From JBBRNH01 sp038230415 (lineage in GTDB: Bacteria; Bacteroidota; Bacteroidia; Cytophagales; Spirosomataceae), in assembly GCA_038230415.1 (NCBI GenBank), contig JBBRNH010000003.1, forward strand, positions 73,489 to 137,488: DNA of 64,000 nt, in the 5' to 3' direction. Positions 43,735 through 52,166 of this stretch are shown in pieces. A program made the translations under genes and the position numbers. The notes beneath the pieces were generated by a model, which ran no database searches, had not been told where the DNA came from, and saw nothing but the letters and a program-made list of their open reading frames with translations. Each line of letters starts with the position of its first letter. Within the stretch, counting starts at the first letter, position 1.

Positions 43735-44088
43735 ATGAACATACTCATTCAAGTAGAGGAACTTACGGTGTTCCTTGGCTGCATCTACCTGTTTTCCCGC
43801 CTTAATGTCAACTGGTGGTGGTTTCCTGTCCTATTGTTAGTGCCTGACCTGAGCATGATTGGTTATCTTATCAATCCCGCCGTTGGAGCCATTTTATACA
43901 ACATCGTCCACTTTAAAGGTACGGGCGTTGCCATCGGGCTTTTGGGTCTGGCGCAGGGAAATCGACGGCTTATGCTCGTCGGAATAATGCTGTTTGCCCA
44001 CGCCAGCATGGACAGAGCCATCGGAACCGGTCTGAAATATTTCGACGGATTTTGGCATACAAGCCTAAGCACTGACAAATTCTGGTAA
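43735..44088 (+). CDS. DUF4260 family membrane protein
   Basis: The 117-residue protein (MNILIQVEELTVFLGCIYLF) has three to four hydrophobic helices and the DUF4260 landmarks PDLSMIGYLINPAVGA, FAHASMDRAIGTGLKY and a C-terminal HTSLS. The function is unknown. The start at 43735 gives the usual DUF4260 length; the upstream extension adds nine polar residues. Confidence 0.85.
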   Translation: MNILIQVEELTVFLGCIYLFSRLNVNWWWFPVLLLVPDLSMIGYLINPAVGAILYNIVHFKGTGVAIGLLGLAQGNRRLMLVGIMLFAHASMDRAIGTGLKYFDGFWHTSLSTDKFW

Positions 44089-44116
44089 GTGAGTGAACGA
44101 CTTATCGATTCTAAAA

Positions 44117-45094
44117 ATGCGACTACTCGTCCTGCTTGCCGTAGCGTTGGCGATCAATACCCTCGTCCCGCCAAACTCAGCTTCGGCGCAAACCGGTACG
44201 CCCGGTCATCCGCTGACCTGGATAACCCTGGGAACGCAGGGCGGACCAATCCCGAACGCCAAACGATCTCAGCCCGCCAATCTGCTCCTTGTGGGCGGTA
44301 AGCCCTGGCTCGTTGACTGTGGCGATGGTGCGCTGGAACGGCTCGCGGCTGCCGGGTACGAGCCGTCGCAGGTAAACACCGTGTTCATCAGCCACCTGCA
44401 TCTGGATCATATTGGCGGCTTGCAGGGCCTGATTGGGCTACGGTGGTTTAAGCCGGGTAAGCACTCGCTGCTGACAATCTATGGCCCGCCGGGAACGGAT
44501 GCGGTAGTCGCCGGTATCCTGCAATCGTTGAAACCCTCCGTCCGGGTCGAACAGGGGGCGGGACAGGACGTGATTACCCCCGAAAAGCTGACCCGCGTGG
44601 TCATTGTCAACGATGGCAGCAACTTGTCCGTGGACGGGGTTCGCGTTCGGGCGGTGCGAAACACCCACTTTGACACCTCGCCCGGCGATGCCGTCAATGA
44701 CGGCAGCCAATCACTGTCCTACCGCTTCGACTACAAAGGCTACGGCATTGGGTACACCGGCGATACCGGGCCGAGCGATGCCGTGACCCGGTTAGTGAAG
44801 GGCGTAAATCTCTTAGTGAGTGAGGTTATTGACCTTCAGGCCTGGATTGCCACGACCAACGCTTCGCCGATGTCGGCAGCGGAGAAGCAGGCCGTCATCG
44901 CGCACTTCAGAACGCAGCACCTCACCCCACAGGAAGCGGGCAAGATAGCTACCGGGGCCGGTGTCGGGCGGCTGGTCTTCACCCATTTGAGTATCGTGGG
45001 TACGGTTGAAGCCACCGCGCCGAACCTGATTAAACAAGCCCACGAATCATTCAAAGGAGCCGTTTTGGTGGCGCACGATCTTGATAAATTCTGA
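44117..45094 (+). CDS. Secreted metallo-beta-lactamase-fold hydrolase
   Basis: The 325-residue product has a signal peptide (MRLLVLLAVALAINTL ... NSASAQ) and the MBL zinc motif HLHLDHIGG, followed by YTGDTGPSDAV and a late His (VFTHLSIVG). The opening WITLGTQGGPIPNAKRSQPANLL resembles the RNase Z/arylsulfatase branch of the fold. The substrate is unknown. The first ATG of the longer ORF (44093) overlaps the DUF4260 stop; the start at 44117 gives the cleaner signal peptide. Confidence 0.85.
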   Translation: MRLLVLLAVALAINTLVPPNSASAQTGTPGHPLTWITLGTQGGPIPNAKRSQPANLLLVGGKPWLVDCGDGALERLAAAGYEPSQVNTVFISHLHLDHIGGLQGLIGLRWFKPGKHSLLTIYGPPGTDAVVAGILQSLKPSVRVEQGAGQDVITPEKLTRVVIVNDGSNLSVDGVRVRAVRNTHFDTSPGDAVNDGSQSLSYRFDYKGYGIGYTGDTGPSDAVTRLVKGVNLLVSEVIDLQAWIATTNASPMSAAEKQAVIAHFRTQHLTPQEAGKIATGAGVGRLVFTHLSIVGTVEATAPNLIKQAHESFKGAVLVAHDLDKF

Positions 45095-45164
45095 CCAGCC
45101 CGTGCAGGCCTGATTACCAGTACCTGACCTCGTGGCGCACGGCTACGTTCTACTCTCAAAACTA

Positions 45165-45623
45165 ATGGACATCAACCCAAATGCGCCGGTAATCGCCCGC
45201 GCCGAAATCGTTATTGCAAGCCCCGTTGGTACTGTCTGGAACCTGCTGATCAACGTTGCGGCCTGGCCCCGCTGGAACAAAGATATTACCAATGCCCGTT
45301 TCGGGTCGCCGGTAGCGGTCGGGTCGGTTTTCCACTGGGATACGGCTGGCTTGGCCGGTATTGACTCAACGATTGGCGAAGTGATTCCCCAATGGCGCAT
45401 TGCCTGGTCTGGTCCTTCGCACGGGATTACGGGCGTACACGTCTGGCACTTTACACCCGTTTCGGAGGGGGTACTCATCCAGACGGAAGAATCGTGGGAG
45501 GGCGAACTGATCACTCAGCAGGTAGGGGTTATGCAACAGGCACTGGACAACTCGCTCCGGTCGTGGCTGGAAAGTCTCAAGCGGGAAGCTGAATTACCCA
45601 CTGCGCCCGAAACAGCGGCCTGA
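45165..45623 (+). CDS. SRPBCC (polyketide cyclase/START-like) protein
   Basis: The 152-residue product has the SRPBCC pattern: ARAEIVIASPVGTVWNLLINVAAWPRWNKDI, then TEESWEGELI and a C-terminal helix (MQQALDNSLRSWLESLKREA). It would form a hydrophobic ligand cavity; the ligand is unknown. The stop codon lies at the left edge of the mosaic patch. Confidence 0.85.
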   Translation: MDINPNAPVIARAEIVIASPVGTVWNLLINVAAWPRWNKDITNARFGSPVAVGSVFHWDTAGLAGIDSTIGEVIPQWRIAWSGPSHGITGVHVWHFTPVSEGVLIQTEESWEGELITQQVGVMQQALDNSLRSWLESLKREAELPTAPETAA

Positions 45624-45780
45624 ACACCCGCACGGCCTGACCGATGCCGATTACAGCACGCTCTTCACCACCGACAAACCCGTCATTTTCGTCTTTCACG
45701 AGCCACCGACCGGCCAGGCTACAGTTGGCATAGCGAGGGCCGAAATAATCAGGAAATTGGTGTTGCGTTTGATGATTGGC
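45620..45780. pseudogene. Mosaic of two gene fragments (phosphoketolase + DUF6544)
   Basis: Bases about 45621-45700 match phosphoketolase codons at about 60359-60440 (+ strand, reading RTPHGLTDADY... with substitutions). Bases about 45701-45778 match 36138-36221, the first codons of the DUF6544 gene in its minus orientation. The two join at the shared tetranucleotide CACG. Both segments carry point differences, so the copies are not recent. Confidence 0.8.
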
Positions 45781-46177
45781 TTTTTGTGAAGGCCGACGGC
45801 GTACTGTTCTTCTCCAGTACTTCGATCTCGGTTTTTTCTTTTTTGATGTCCTGCCGCAAAAAGCTGAACAGACTCATGTAGCCATTAGCAACCCAGACCA
45901 ACGAAAAACCCGCGATCAGATAGCCCCGCCAGTCAGGGAGGAGGAGTGTGTAATCGGTCAGGAAAAGAAAAAAAATGGTCACGTAATGGCTGAAACAATA
46001 CTCGCAGGTGAAGAGGTAAAAAAACTTCCGCGCCACCAGCGTTTTGCTGTCCCGGCTCCGGTTGGCACAGTAGTCGTGCAGCTCCCGAAATACCTCTTCG
46101 TGCGTAACCGTCCAGGCTATGCAGGCAATGGGTATTGCCAGTAAAAAAAGCCAGGAAACTTGCAGAGACAGCGGCAT
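45749..46177 (-). CDS. Small membrane protein with CxxC
   Basis: The 142-residue product has three hydrophobic segments (LSLQVSWLFLLAIPIACIAW, FSHYVTIFFLFLTDYTLLLP, YLIAGFSLVWVANGYMSLFS) and a Cys pair in FTCEYCFSH. I recognise no named family. The last residues are encoded by the mosaic patch, so the native C-terminus was probably lost and replaced. It has a regulon promoter. Confidence 0.7.
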   Translation of the reverse strand: MPLSLQVSWLFLLAIPIACIAWTVTHEEVFRELHDYCANRSRDSKTLVARKFFYLFTCEYCFSHYVTIFFLFLTDYTLLLPDWRGYLIAGFSLVWVANGYMSLFSFLRQDIKKEKTEIEVLEKNSTPSAFTKSQSSNATPIS

Positions 46178-46202
46178 CGGCAGCGCGTTCGAAATAACCT
46201 GA

Positions 46203-46245
46203 CAAACCTACGGCCCCGTTTATGACTACGCCCTAACGCTGGTCA
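46203..46245 (-). promoter_or_regulatory. Regulon promoter, minus strand (CxxC membrane protein)
   Basis: Box TGACCAGCGTTA (read on the minus strand, one mismatch) at 46234-46245, 23-bp spacer, -7 at 46203-46210 (TAGGTTTG on the minus strand). Confidence 0.78.
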
Positions 46246-46255
46246 GTCGCTGGCC

Positions 46256-46320
46256 TGATATAAATCATACCATCAACTGACCAGCGTTAGGGTTTGGCCG
46301 GGCCGATGCCGTCACCTTTG
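46256..46320 (+). promoter_or_regulatory. Regulon promoter with shared middle box (GerW-cbpA operon)
   Basis: Box TGACCAGCGTTA at 46278-46289, 23-bp spacer, -7 CACCTTTG at 46313-46320. A full box TGATATAAATCA at 46256-46267 is exactly 22 bp from both this box and the divergent one at 46234. Confidence 0.82.
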
Positions 46321-46351
46321 CCGGATACAAAACCAATAAACAAATCAGGTT

Positions 46352-46801
46352 ATGACAGCAACAATGGATCAACAAAAAGAGACAGTGCCGCAAACCATGC
46401 CCAAGCTGCCCCAGACGGTAGCGACGGATGCGGCTTCGGTAAACCTGGCCTACGGTGCGCCGATTACCACCAATGGCCGGACGGTGGTTCCGGTGGCGAT
46501 GGTACGGATGGGTTTTCGCGGTGGTTTCCGGGGCCGCCGGGGGATGCCGATGTCCCCGCCAACAAACGGACAACACGCTGACGGGCAGGCCGAAAATCAG
46601 CCCATTGTGGGGGGTGGCCTGATGAGCCGATTGATGGTACGGCCCATCGGCTTCATTGATATCGGCAATCACAGCAGCCGGTTTGTGACCATTGCGCCGG
46701 GTCGGTTTGTGGCCCTCGGCTTTGGGCTGGCAATGCTTGTGAGCGGGCTGATGGGCGGACTGATGCGGAGCCGCTACCGGGCCATACACCAACGAGGGTA
46801 G
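46352..46801 (+). CDS. GerW/YtfJ-like protein, second copy
   Basis: The 149-residue product shows the GerW pattern LAYGAPITTNGRTVVPVAMVRMGFRGGFRG and a C-terminal hydrophobic segment (FVALGFGLAMLVSGLMGGLM) that would anchor it. It heads a probable operon with cbpA and cbpM. The short Gly/Arg loop (FRGGFRGRRG) replaces the poly-Gly loop of the copy at 31617. Confidence 0.72.
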   Translation: MTATMDQQKETVPQTMPKLPQTVATDAASVNLAYGAPITTNGRTVVPVAMVRMGFRGGFRGRRGMPMSPPTNGQHADGQAENQPIVGGGLMSRLMVRPIGFIDIGNHSSRFVTIAPGRFVALGFGLAMLVSGLMGGLMRSRYRAIHQRG

Positions 46802-46848
46802 TTAAATTTTTCATTATAACTAACTGATAACCAAAGTAATAACCAGGT

Positions 46849-47757
46849 ATGGACTTTGTTGATTACTACAGTACGCTCGGCGTGACAAAAGATGCGTCGG
46901 CGGATTCCATCAAAAAAGCATACCGCAAACTGGCCCGTAAATACCACCCCGACGTGAACCCGAACGACGCGGGAGCCGGTAAAAAATTTCAGCAACTCAA
47001 CGAAGCCAACGAGGTTCTGAGCGACCCGGAGAAACGAAAAAAGTACGACCAGTACGGCAAAGACTGGCAACACGGAGAGGAGATGGCCCAGGCCCGGCAA
47101 CAACGCCAACAGGCCGGGGCTAATTCTAATACCGGCGGAACCCGGTTTTCGGCAGACATGAACGGCATGGACGGGGCGGAGTTCTCGGACTTCTTCTCGT
47201 CCATGTTCGGTCAGCAGCCGGGCGGGCGCGGCAGTGGGCGGCAGACCCGGTTTCGGGGCCAGGACTACCAGGCCGAACTCCACCAGAGCCTGACCGAGAT
47301 TTACACAACACATTCGCAATCAATGACCATTGATGACCGCACCATCGGCATCACGGTGGTGGCCGGGGTAGAGCAGGGCCAAAAAATAAAGCTGACCGGC
47401 TACGGCGCACCCGGCGAGAACGGCGGGCCAAACGGTGATTTATTTATCACGTTCATCATTGACGAAGACCCCCGCTACCGGCGCAAACGGAATGATCTAT
47501 ACGTCACCGAAACCATTGGTCTTTACACAGCGGTGCTGGGCGGAGAAGCCGTCATCGAAACACTGGCCGGTAAGGTGAAAATCACGGTTGCCCCCGGCAC
47601 TCAAAACGGGGCTTCGGTGCGGCTAAAGGGTAAGGGTTTTCCGGTTTATAAGCAGGAAAATACCTTCGGCGACCTCTACGTGCAGTGGCAGGTGACGATA
47701 CCGACCAACCTGACCGATGTCCAGAAAGACCTCTTTACTCAATTAGCCGCCCTATAA
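46849..47757 (+). CDS. cbpA: CbpA-type DnaJ co-chaperone
   Basis: The 302-residue protein has a J domain (residues 1-70, HPD in YHPDVNPND), a Gly/Phe-poor linker, and two C-terminal beta domains that bind unfolded protein (QAELHQSLTEIYTTHSQSMT; GGEAVIETLAGKVKITVAPG). There is no zinc-finger domain, so it is CbpA rather than DnaJ. CbpA works with DnaK under stress. It is followed by cbpM, its modulator, 13 bp downstream. Confidence 0.94.
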   Translation: MDFVDYYSTLGVTKDASADSIKKAYRKLARKYHPDVNPNDAGAGKKFQQLNEANEVLSDPEKRKKYDQYGKDWQHGEEMAQARQQRQQAGANSNTGGTRFSADMNGMDGAEFSDFFSSMFGQQPGGRGSGRQTRFRGQDYQAELHQSLTEIYTTHSQSMTIDDRTIGITVVAGVEQGQKIKLTGYGAPGENGGPNGDLFITFIIDEDPRYRRKRNDLYVTETIGLYTAVLGGEAVIETLAGKVKITVAPGTQNGASVRLKGKGFPVYKQENTFGDLYVQWQVTIPTNLTDVQKDLFTQLAAL

Positions 47758-47770
47758 TCCCGACTGCTGT

Positions 47771-48076
47771 ATGCCAACCGAAACCCTGATTTCTGCCCGC
47801 GACTTCTGCGCTCATTACCAACTTGACCTCAGCTTTGTCATCATCCTCGAAGAGCAGGGTGTATTGGAAATGATTCATATCGGTTTGGTGCAATACCTGC
47901 ATCCTGACCAACTAAGGCCGCTCGAACGGCTCGTCCGGCTACACCGCGAGTTAGCTGTTCACGTTGAGGATTTAGACATCGTGGCTCACCTGCTCGAACG
48001 TATAGAGCAGACGCAGGAGCAGGTGCTTGACCTGCAAAACCGGCTGGCGTTTTACGAACCGAACGCCCGGTCATAG
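47771..48076 (+). CDS. cbpM: Chaperone modulator CbpM
   Basis: The 101-residue product has a MerR-like N-terminal part (LISARDFCAHYQLDLSFVII) and a C-terminal coiled coil (LLERIEQTQEQVLDLQNRLA). CbpM binds the J domain of CbpA and inhibits it. Adjacency to cbpA confirms the assignment. Confidence 0.92.
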   Translation: MPTETLISARDFCAHYQLDLSFVIILEEQGVLEMIHIGLVQYLHPDQLRPLERLVRLHRELAVHVEDLDIVAHLLERIEQTQEQVLDLQNRLAFYEPNARS

Positions 48077-48107
48077 CTGGTTCGATTTCACTACAAAAGC
48101 CTTAAAA

Positions 48108-48881
48108 TCAAGCGTATCTGTACCGGGCCAACGTTTGTGCCCCCCACAGAAAAATGACGACTGCAACCGTCAGTATCAGTAAAATACAAAACACAAGCGG
48201 ATCATAATGCCCGTTATTGCCAGGAATCAGATAGGGGCTGATATTTATCATGGTATGAAAAAGAACCATTGCAAATACGCTTTTACCCGTGTTATTGAAC
48301 AGCCATACCATAATAATCCGCAAAAAAGCGGTGCTGGCCGATTGCCAAACTATCCAGACCGGGGTTTGGTGCGTCTGACTCCAGGGTATAATATGCCAGA
48401 CTGCCCAGATAACTCCCAGAATCACACTTGCCTTTAACGCCCCATGCCTGTTTTGTAATGGATTAACAGCGTAGCCACTCCAGCCAATTTCTTCACCAAT
48501 GGCACCAATAAAATAGACACCAAAAAAGATAAGTATAGATAAGACAGAAGTTTGGGATTCAGGAATAAGTAGGCCTGTCAATTTTGTGAAAAAATAAGAA
48601 AGTATAGTAATTATGGGCATCAGGAAAATGATCGGAATATACCACCGTTTATCCTTGATTTTTTTGAAGTCGACCGATAGTTTTAATAATTCCCTGACCC
48701 CCTGAATTTTCCGTTCTTTATAAACAAGAATGACTGTCGCTATCATTGGGCAAAACGTCATCAGCGCACTTATGGGGAGTTTTATCGGGAAAATCTTGGT
48801 AAAATCCGGGGCAAAGGCTCCTAATATCCAGAATGGAATGGAAAGCGCAAGAACTAATAAAAAGAAAGTAAGCGATTTCAT
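48108..48881 (-). CDS. CPBP family intramembrane metalloprotease, copy B
   Basis: The 257-residue protein has about eight membrane helices and the CPBP motifs GEEIGWSGYAVNPLQ (EExxW, first zinc or catalytic motif), IWAVWHIIPW (second motif with His) and a later FHTMINISP. CPBP proteases cut membrane substrates; in bacteria they are often linked to stress or peptide immunity. It is a tandem paralogue of the next gene, 13 bp away. Confidence 0.88.
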   Translation of the reverse strand: MKSLTFFLLVLALSIPFWILGAFAPDFTKIFPIKLPISALMTFCPMIATVILVYKERKIQGVRELLKLSVDFKKIKDKRWYIPIIFLMPIITILSYFFTKLTGLLIPESQTSVLSILIFFGVYFIGAIGEEIGWSGYAVNPLQNRHGALKASVILGVIWAVWHIIPWSQTHQTPVWIVWQSASTAFLRIIMVWLFNNTGKSVFAMVLFHTMINISPYLIPGNNGHYDPLVFCILLILTVAVVIFLWGAQTLARYRYA

Positions 48882-48894
48882 AATTACCTGAAAA

Positions 48895-49680
48895 TCAAGG
48901 ATATTTATATTGAGCTAATGTCTTTGGTCCCCACAGAAAAACGACGATGACCGCCGTAATTGCCAGCACAGAATAGTGAATAGCCGGATAGTTAACCAAT
49001 GGATTGTGGTGTTCATCGGCGGGAAATAAGGGCCGCCCCACGTTCAGAACCGTATGGAACAGAATGCAGGCAAATACACTTTTTTGGGTGTTGTTATAAA
49101 TCCAGACAATCAGCATCCGCACCCCCACCGTGCCGAGCGTTGCCCAGGCTATCCAGGTCAGATTATGGCCCTGTTGGATTATAGACGGGTAATGCCAGAC
49201 CGCCCAGGGCATGCCCATCAGAATGCTGGCCGACAACGCCCCGAATCGTTCCTGCATCGGGTCAATAGCATATCCCATATAACCCGTTTCTTCTACTACC
49301 GCGCCAATAAAAAAAATCGCCAGAAAAACAAGAATAGAACCGAATGGAATAACCCACTTCCCCGGAAGCGGTAATCCCGTGAGATAAATTATTACGTAAA
49401 TCAGAAAATACAGCAGAACCGGCAAAAAAATGATTGGTACATACCATATCTTCTGGTTGATTCTGGAGAAGTCAACGATTCGCCCGAATAACTTTTTGAT
49501 ACCTGCCCGGCCATGTTCTTTATAAACAAGAATACTGGCAGCAACCAACGGCGCAAATGCCGCGAACATATCCGTTATCGGAATATTTAACGGCAACCCC
49601 TTAACGTCGATCATGGTTTCAATAATCCAGAACGGAATGGAAAGCCCGTAAACTAACAGAAAGAATGTTAATGATTTCAT
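48895..49680 (-). CDS. CPBP family intramembrane metalloprotease, copy A
   Basis: The 261-residue protein is a paralogue of copy B with VEETGYMGYAIDPMQ, PWAVWHYPS and FHTVLNVGR. The second Glu of the EE pair and the His residues are kept, although the Trp of EExxW is replaced by Met. It is the first gene of the pair and lies under a regulon promoter. Confidence 0.88.
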   Translation of the reverse strand: MKSLTFFLLVYGLSIPFWIIETMIDVKGLPLNIPITDMFAAFAPLVAASILVYKEHGRAGIKKLFGRIVDFSRINQKIWYVPIIFLPVLLYFLIYVIIYLTGLPLPGKWVIPFGSILVFLAIFFIGAVVEETGYMGYAIDPMQERFGALSASILMGMPWAVWHYPSIIQQGHNLTWIAWATLGTVGVRMLIVWIYNNTQKSVFACILFHTVLNVGRPLFPADEHHNPLVNYPAIHYSVLAITAVIVVFLWGPKTLAQYKYP

Positions 49681-49727
49681 CAGTCGTTCGTCTCAAGTCC
49701 GGGCGTTTGATTACCTGTATCTCCGTA

Positions 49728-49770
49728 CAAAACAAACACGTTAAAATCAGACATCAACTGACCAAAGTCA
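49728..49770 (-). promoter_or_regulatory. Regulon promoter, minus strand (CPBP pair)
   Basis: Box TGACCAAAGTCA at 49759-49770, 23-bp spacer, -7 at 49728-49735 (TTGTTTTG on the minus strand). The next box begins 22 bp to the right. Confidence 0.78.
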
Positions 49771-49780
49771 TATCCTTACC

Positions 49781-49823
49781 TGATCTGTATCATGGGTGAA
49801 TCAACAGATAACCGGTAGTTTTG
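49781..49823 (+). promoter_or_regulatory. Regulon promoter facing a broken ORF
   Basis: Box TGATCTGTATCA at 49781-49792, 23-bp spacer, -7 TAGTTTTG at 49816-49823. The only coding sequence directly after it is the decayed ORF at 49828; the next intact gene starts at 50095. Confidence 0.82.
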
Positions 49824-49827
49824 ACGT

Positions 49828-50053
49828 ATGAAAACAGCAAGAAAAGTAAATAGGTGTCTGGATGGATTATTCGAGTGCTACAGTGGTGTAGTTTGCCCGC
49901 GATACCTTTGAATCAAGAGCTATTGAATCGGAATTCACCCATCAGGAAAAGGAGGATTGGCTGGGTAGGAGTGAAAAACTGATCCACAACGATGCCATTG
50001 TGATTTGTACTGTTCTTAGTCATTTCTCACGCAAGAAACGGTTAGTCCAATAG
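49828..50053 (+). pseudogene. Decayed ORF behind a regulon promoter
   Basis: An ATG at 49828 opens MKTARKVNRCLDGLFECYSG and stops at 49909. A second frame continues RDTFESRAIESEFTHQEKED and ends at 50051-50053. Together they look like one gene with a frameshift; no family is recognised. The base composition becomes AT-richer from here to about 52.1 kb. Confidence 0.5.
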
Positions 50054-50094
50054 CGCATACCGTATATGCTCAATTAGTAAAAAGAAGGTGTCCT

Positions 50095-51069
50095 ATGAAA
50101 GCAATTGAATGTACACAATACGGAAGCTCGGAGGTGCTTCACTTCAACGAAGTCGCCAAACCTTCGCCAAAGGCCGATGAGGTCTTAATCAGGAATTACG
50201 CAACCACCGTAACAGCCGCCGATACCATGATGCTAACGGGCAAACCCCTGATTGGTCGGCTTTACTTGGGGTTGACGAAGCCAAAAAGAGCCATCCCCGG
50301 ATTCGATTTTGCGGGTGAAATCGTAGCCGTTGGACCCGACGTAACCTCGTTCAACGTTGGCGACAAGGTTTTTGGCGGAACCACGCCACTCGGCGGTTCT
50401 GCCGAATACGTCTGTGTGAACATGAACGACGTATTGACGACCGTACCCGAAACTATGTCCTACGAAGAAGCCGCACCCGTTACTGGCACCGGCATTACCG
50501 CCATGAATTTCTTAAGAGGCCTGGCACATATAAAGAAAAATGACAAGGTGCTTATCAACGGTGCATCGGGCGGTGTAGGCACGTATGCCGTACAAATAGC
50601 CACGCATTTTGGTGCGGACGTTACGGGTGTTTGCAGCACGGACAATATGGCGATGGTAAAGTCGCTTGGAGCGAATAGCGTGGTTGACTACACAAAAGAA
50701 GATTTTACCCAAAACGGCTTGCAGTATGACATTATTTTCGATACGGTCGGCAAAAGCTCGTTTTCTGCCTGTAAAAAATCACTAACCGACAACGGCGTTT
50801 ATCTGACAACTGTTATTGGTTCCGGCCTTTTAGATGTGATCTGGACTTTATTATTTGGCTCTAAAAAGGCGAAGTTTTCAGCGACAGGAATGCTGCCGGT
50901 TAAGGAGCGTCTACGCTATTTGACAGAGCTTAAAGAATTACTGAGATCAGAAAAAGTAAAAACGATTATTGATAAACAATTTCCTTTATCTCAAATGGCA
51001 CAGGCATACGACTATGTCGAAAAAGGACACAAAAAAGGTAATGTTATTATTAACATCAATCAAGAATAA
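50095..51069 (+). CDS. NAD(P)-dependent zinc-free alcohol/quinone reductase (MDR family)
   Basis: The 324-residue product has the MDR N-terminal fold (PGFDFAGEIVAVGPDVTSFN) and the nucleotide-binding loop INGASGGVGTYAVQIATHFG. No structural-zinc Cys cluster is present, placing it with quinone-oxidoreductase-like members. The substrate is unknown. It and the next gene are AT-richer than their neighbours, suggesting they came in together from another Bacteroidota. Confidence 0.88.
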   Translation: MKAIECTQYGSSEVLHFNEVAKPSPKADEVLIRNYATTVTAADTMMLTGKPLIGRLYLGLTKPKRAIPGFDFAGEIVAVGPDVTSFNVGDKVFGGTTPLGGSAEYVCVNMNDVLTTVPETMSYEEAAPVTGTGITAMNFLRGLAHIKKNDKVLINGASGGVGTYAVQIATHFGADVTGVCSTDNMAMVKSLGANSVVDYTKEDFTQNGLQYDIIFDTVGKSSFSACKKSLTDNGVYLTTVIGSGLLDVIWTLLFGSKKAKFSATGMLPVKERLRYLTELKELLRSEKVKTIIDKQFPLSQMAQAYDYVEKGHKKGNVIININQE

Positions 51070-51081
51070 AAATGACTGAAT

Positions 51082-52020
51082 ATGAAAATTCTTGTATATG
51101 GTGCAGGCATTATTGGCAGTATTTATGCCTCCCGATTGTTTGAAGCAAATGGCGATGTAACGCTATTGGCACGGGGACAACGGTATGCCGATTTAAAACA
51201 AAATGGTATTAATTTAAACGATGTTTCAATAGGAAAACAAACGACTTATAAGGTGCCTCTAACCCAGCAATTAGAACCTACTGATTTTTATGACTTAATA
51301 ATCATTGCTGTTAGATTGGGTCAATTGGACTCCGTCATTCAAATAATCAAACAAAACAAGGTGTCTTCCTTGATTATGCTCCTGCTTAACAACCCTGATA
51401 GTGTGGCGCGTTTAGCCAATGAACTACCTAAAAAGTATATTTTCTTAGGATTTCCAGGCGTAGGTGGTACATATCACGGTAATCGAATAGACTATATTCA
51501 ATTAAAACAACAAAAAACAACTATTGGGGAAATAAACGGGAAAATCACTAATTTCATTCAGAAGATGAAAACTCTGTTTGAAAAGGCAGGATTTGAAACC
51601 GCCGTCAGTACAACTATGCAGGCATGGCTAAAAACCCATGCCGTTTTTGTTGCTTGTGTATCGGCAGCTATTATTGGCGAAAATGGCGACAGCATTCAAT
51701 TGGGTAAAAACAAAAAGAGTATTCAAATCATGGTTAAGAGTATAAGAGAAGGATTTTTGGCTTGTACCCAATTAGGCATGCCTATTGCTCCAACCAATTT
51801 GAAAATCATTTTCGCGATAATGCCACAATGGTTTTCGGTTTTTTATTGGCAACACGCCATGCAAGGTAAAGTCGGGACATTGGCTATGGCTCCCCACGCC
51901 AATGTCGCAAAAGAAGAAATGCAACTTCTGGCAAAAAAGGTATTGACGCTGGTTCACTCTTCTTCGATTCCCACACCTACGTTAAATAAACTCCTTTCAA
52001 CATTCGTAAATTCGAAATAG
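51082..52020 (+). CDS. Ketopantoate reductase family protein (ApbA/PanE-like)
   Basis: The 312-residue product opens with the NAD(P) motif VYGAGIIGSIYASRLFEANG and LLARGQR, then has a helical C-terminal domain with TTMQAWLKTHAVFVACVSAA. This matches ApbA/PanE-like reductases, but the catalytic Lys region is not typical enough to assign a pantothenate role. It lies 12 bp after the MDR gene. The gap 52021-52166 to the convergent ATPase holds nothing clear. Confidence 0.82.
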   Translation: MKILVYGAGIIGSIYASRLFEANGDVTLLARGQRYADLKQNGINLNDVSIGKQTTYKVPLTQQLEPTDFYDLIIIAVRLGQLDSVIQIIKQNKVSSLIMLLLNNPDSVARLANELPKKYIFLGFPGVGGTYHGNRIDYIQLKQQKTTIGEINGKITNFIQKMKTLFEKAGFETAVSTTMQAWLKTHAVFVACVSAAIIGENGDSIQLGKNKKSIQIMVKSIREGFLACTQLGMPIAPTNLKIIFAIMPQWFSVFYWQHAMQGKVGTLAMAPHANVAKEEMQLLAKKVLTLVHSSSIPTPTLNKLLSTFVNSK

Positions 52021-52166
52021 AAGATGACCTAAAATATTGAGCGGGATAAATCTACTCTGGTTTTCAGTTACAAGTATCACCCTTATGTCAACAACCCACA
52101 TGACACATGGCGTTGATGTATTGGCATGGGTTTTCAGCGTTCCTTTTTGATTTACCTGAGCATTTT

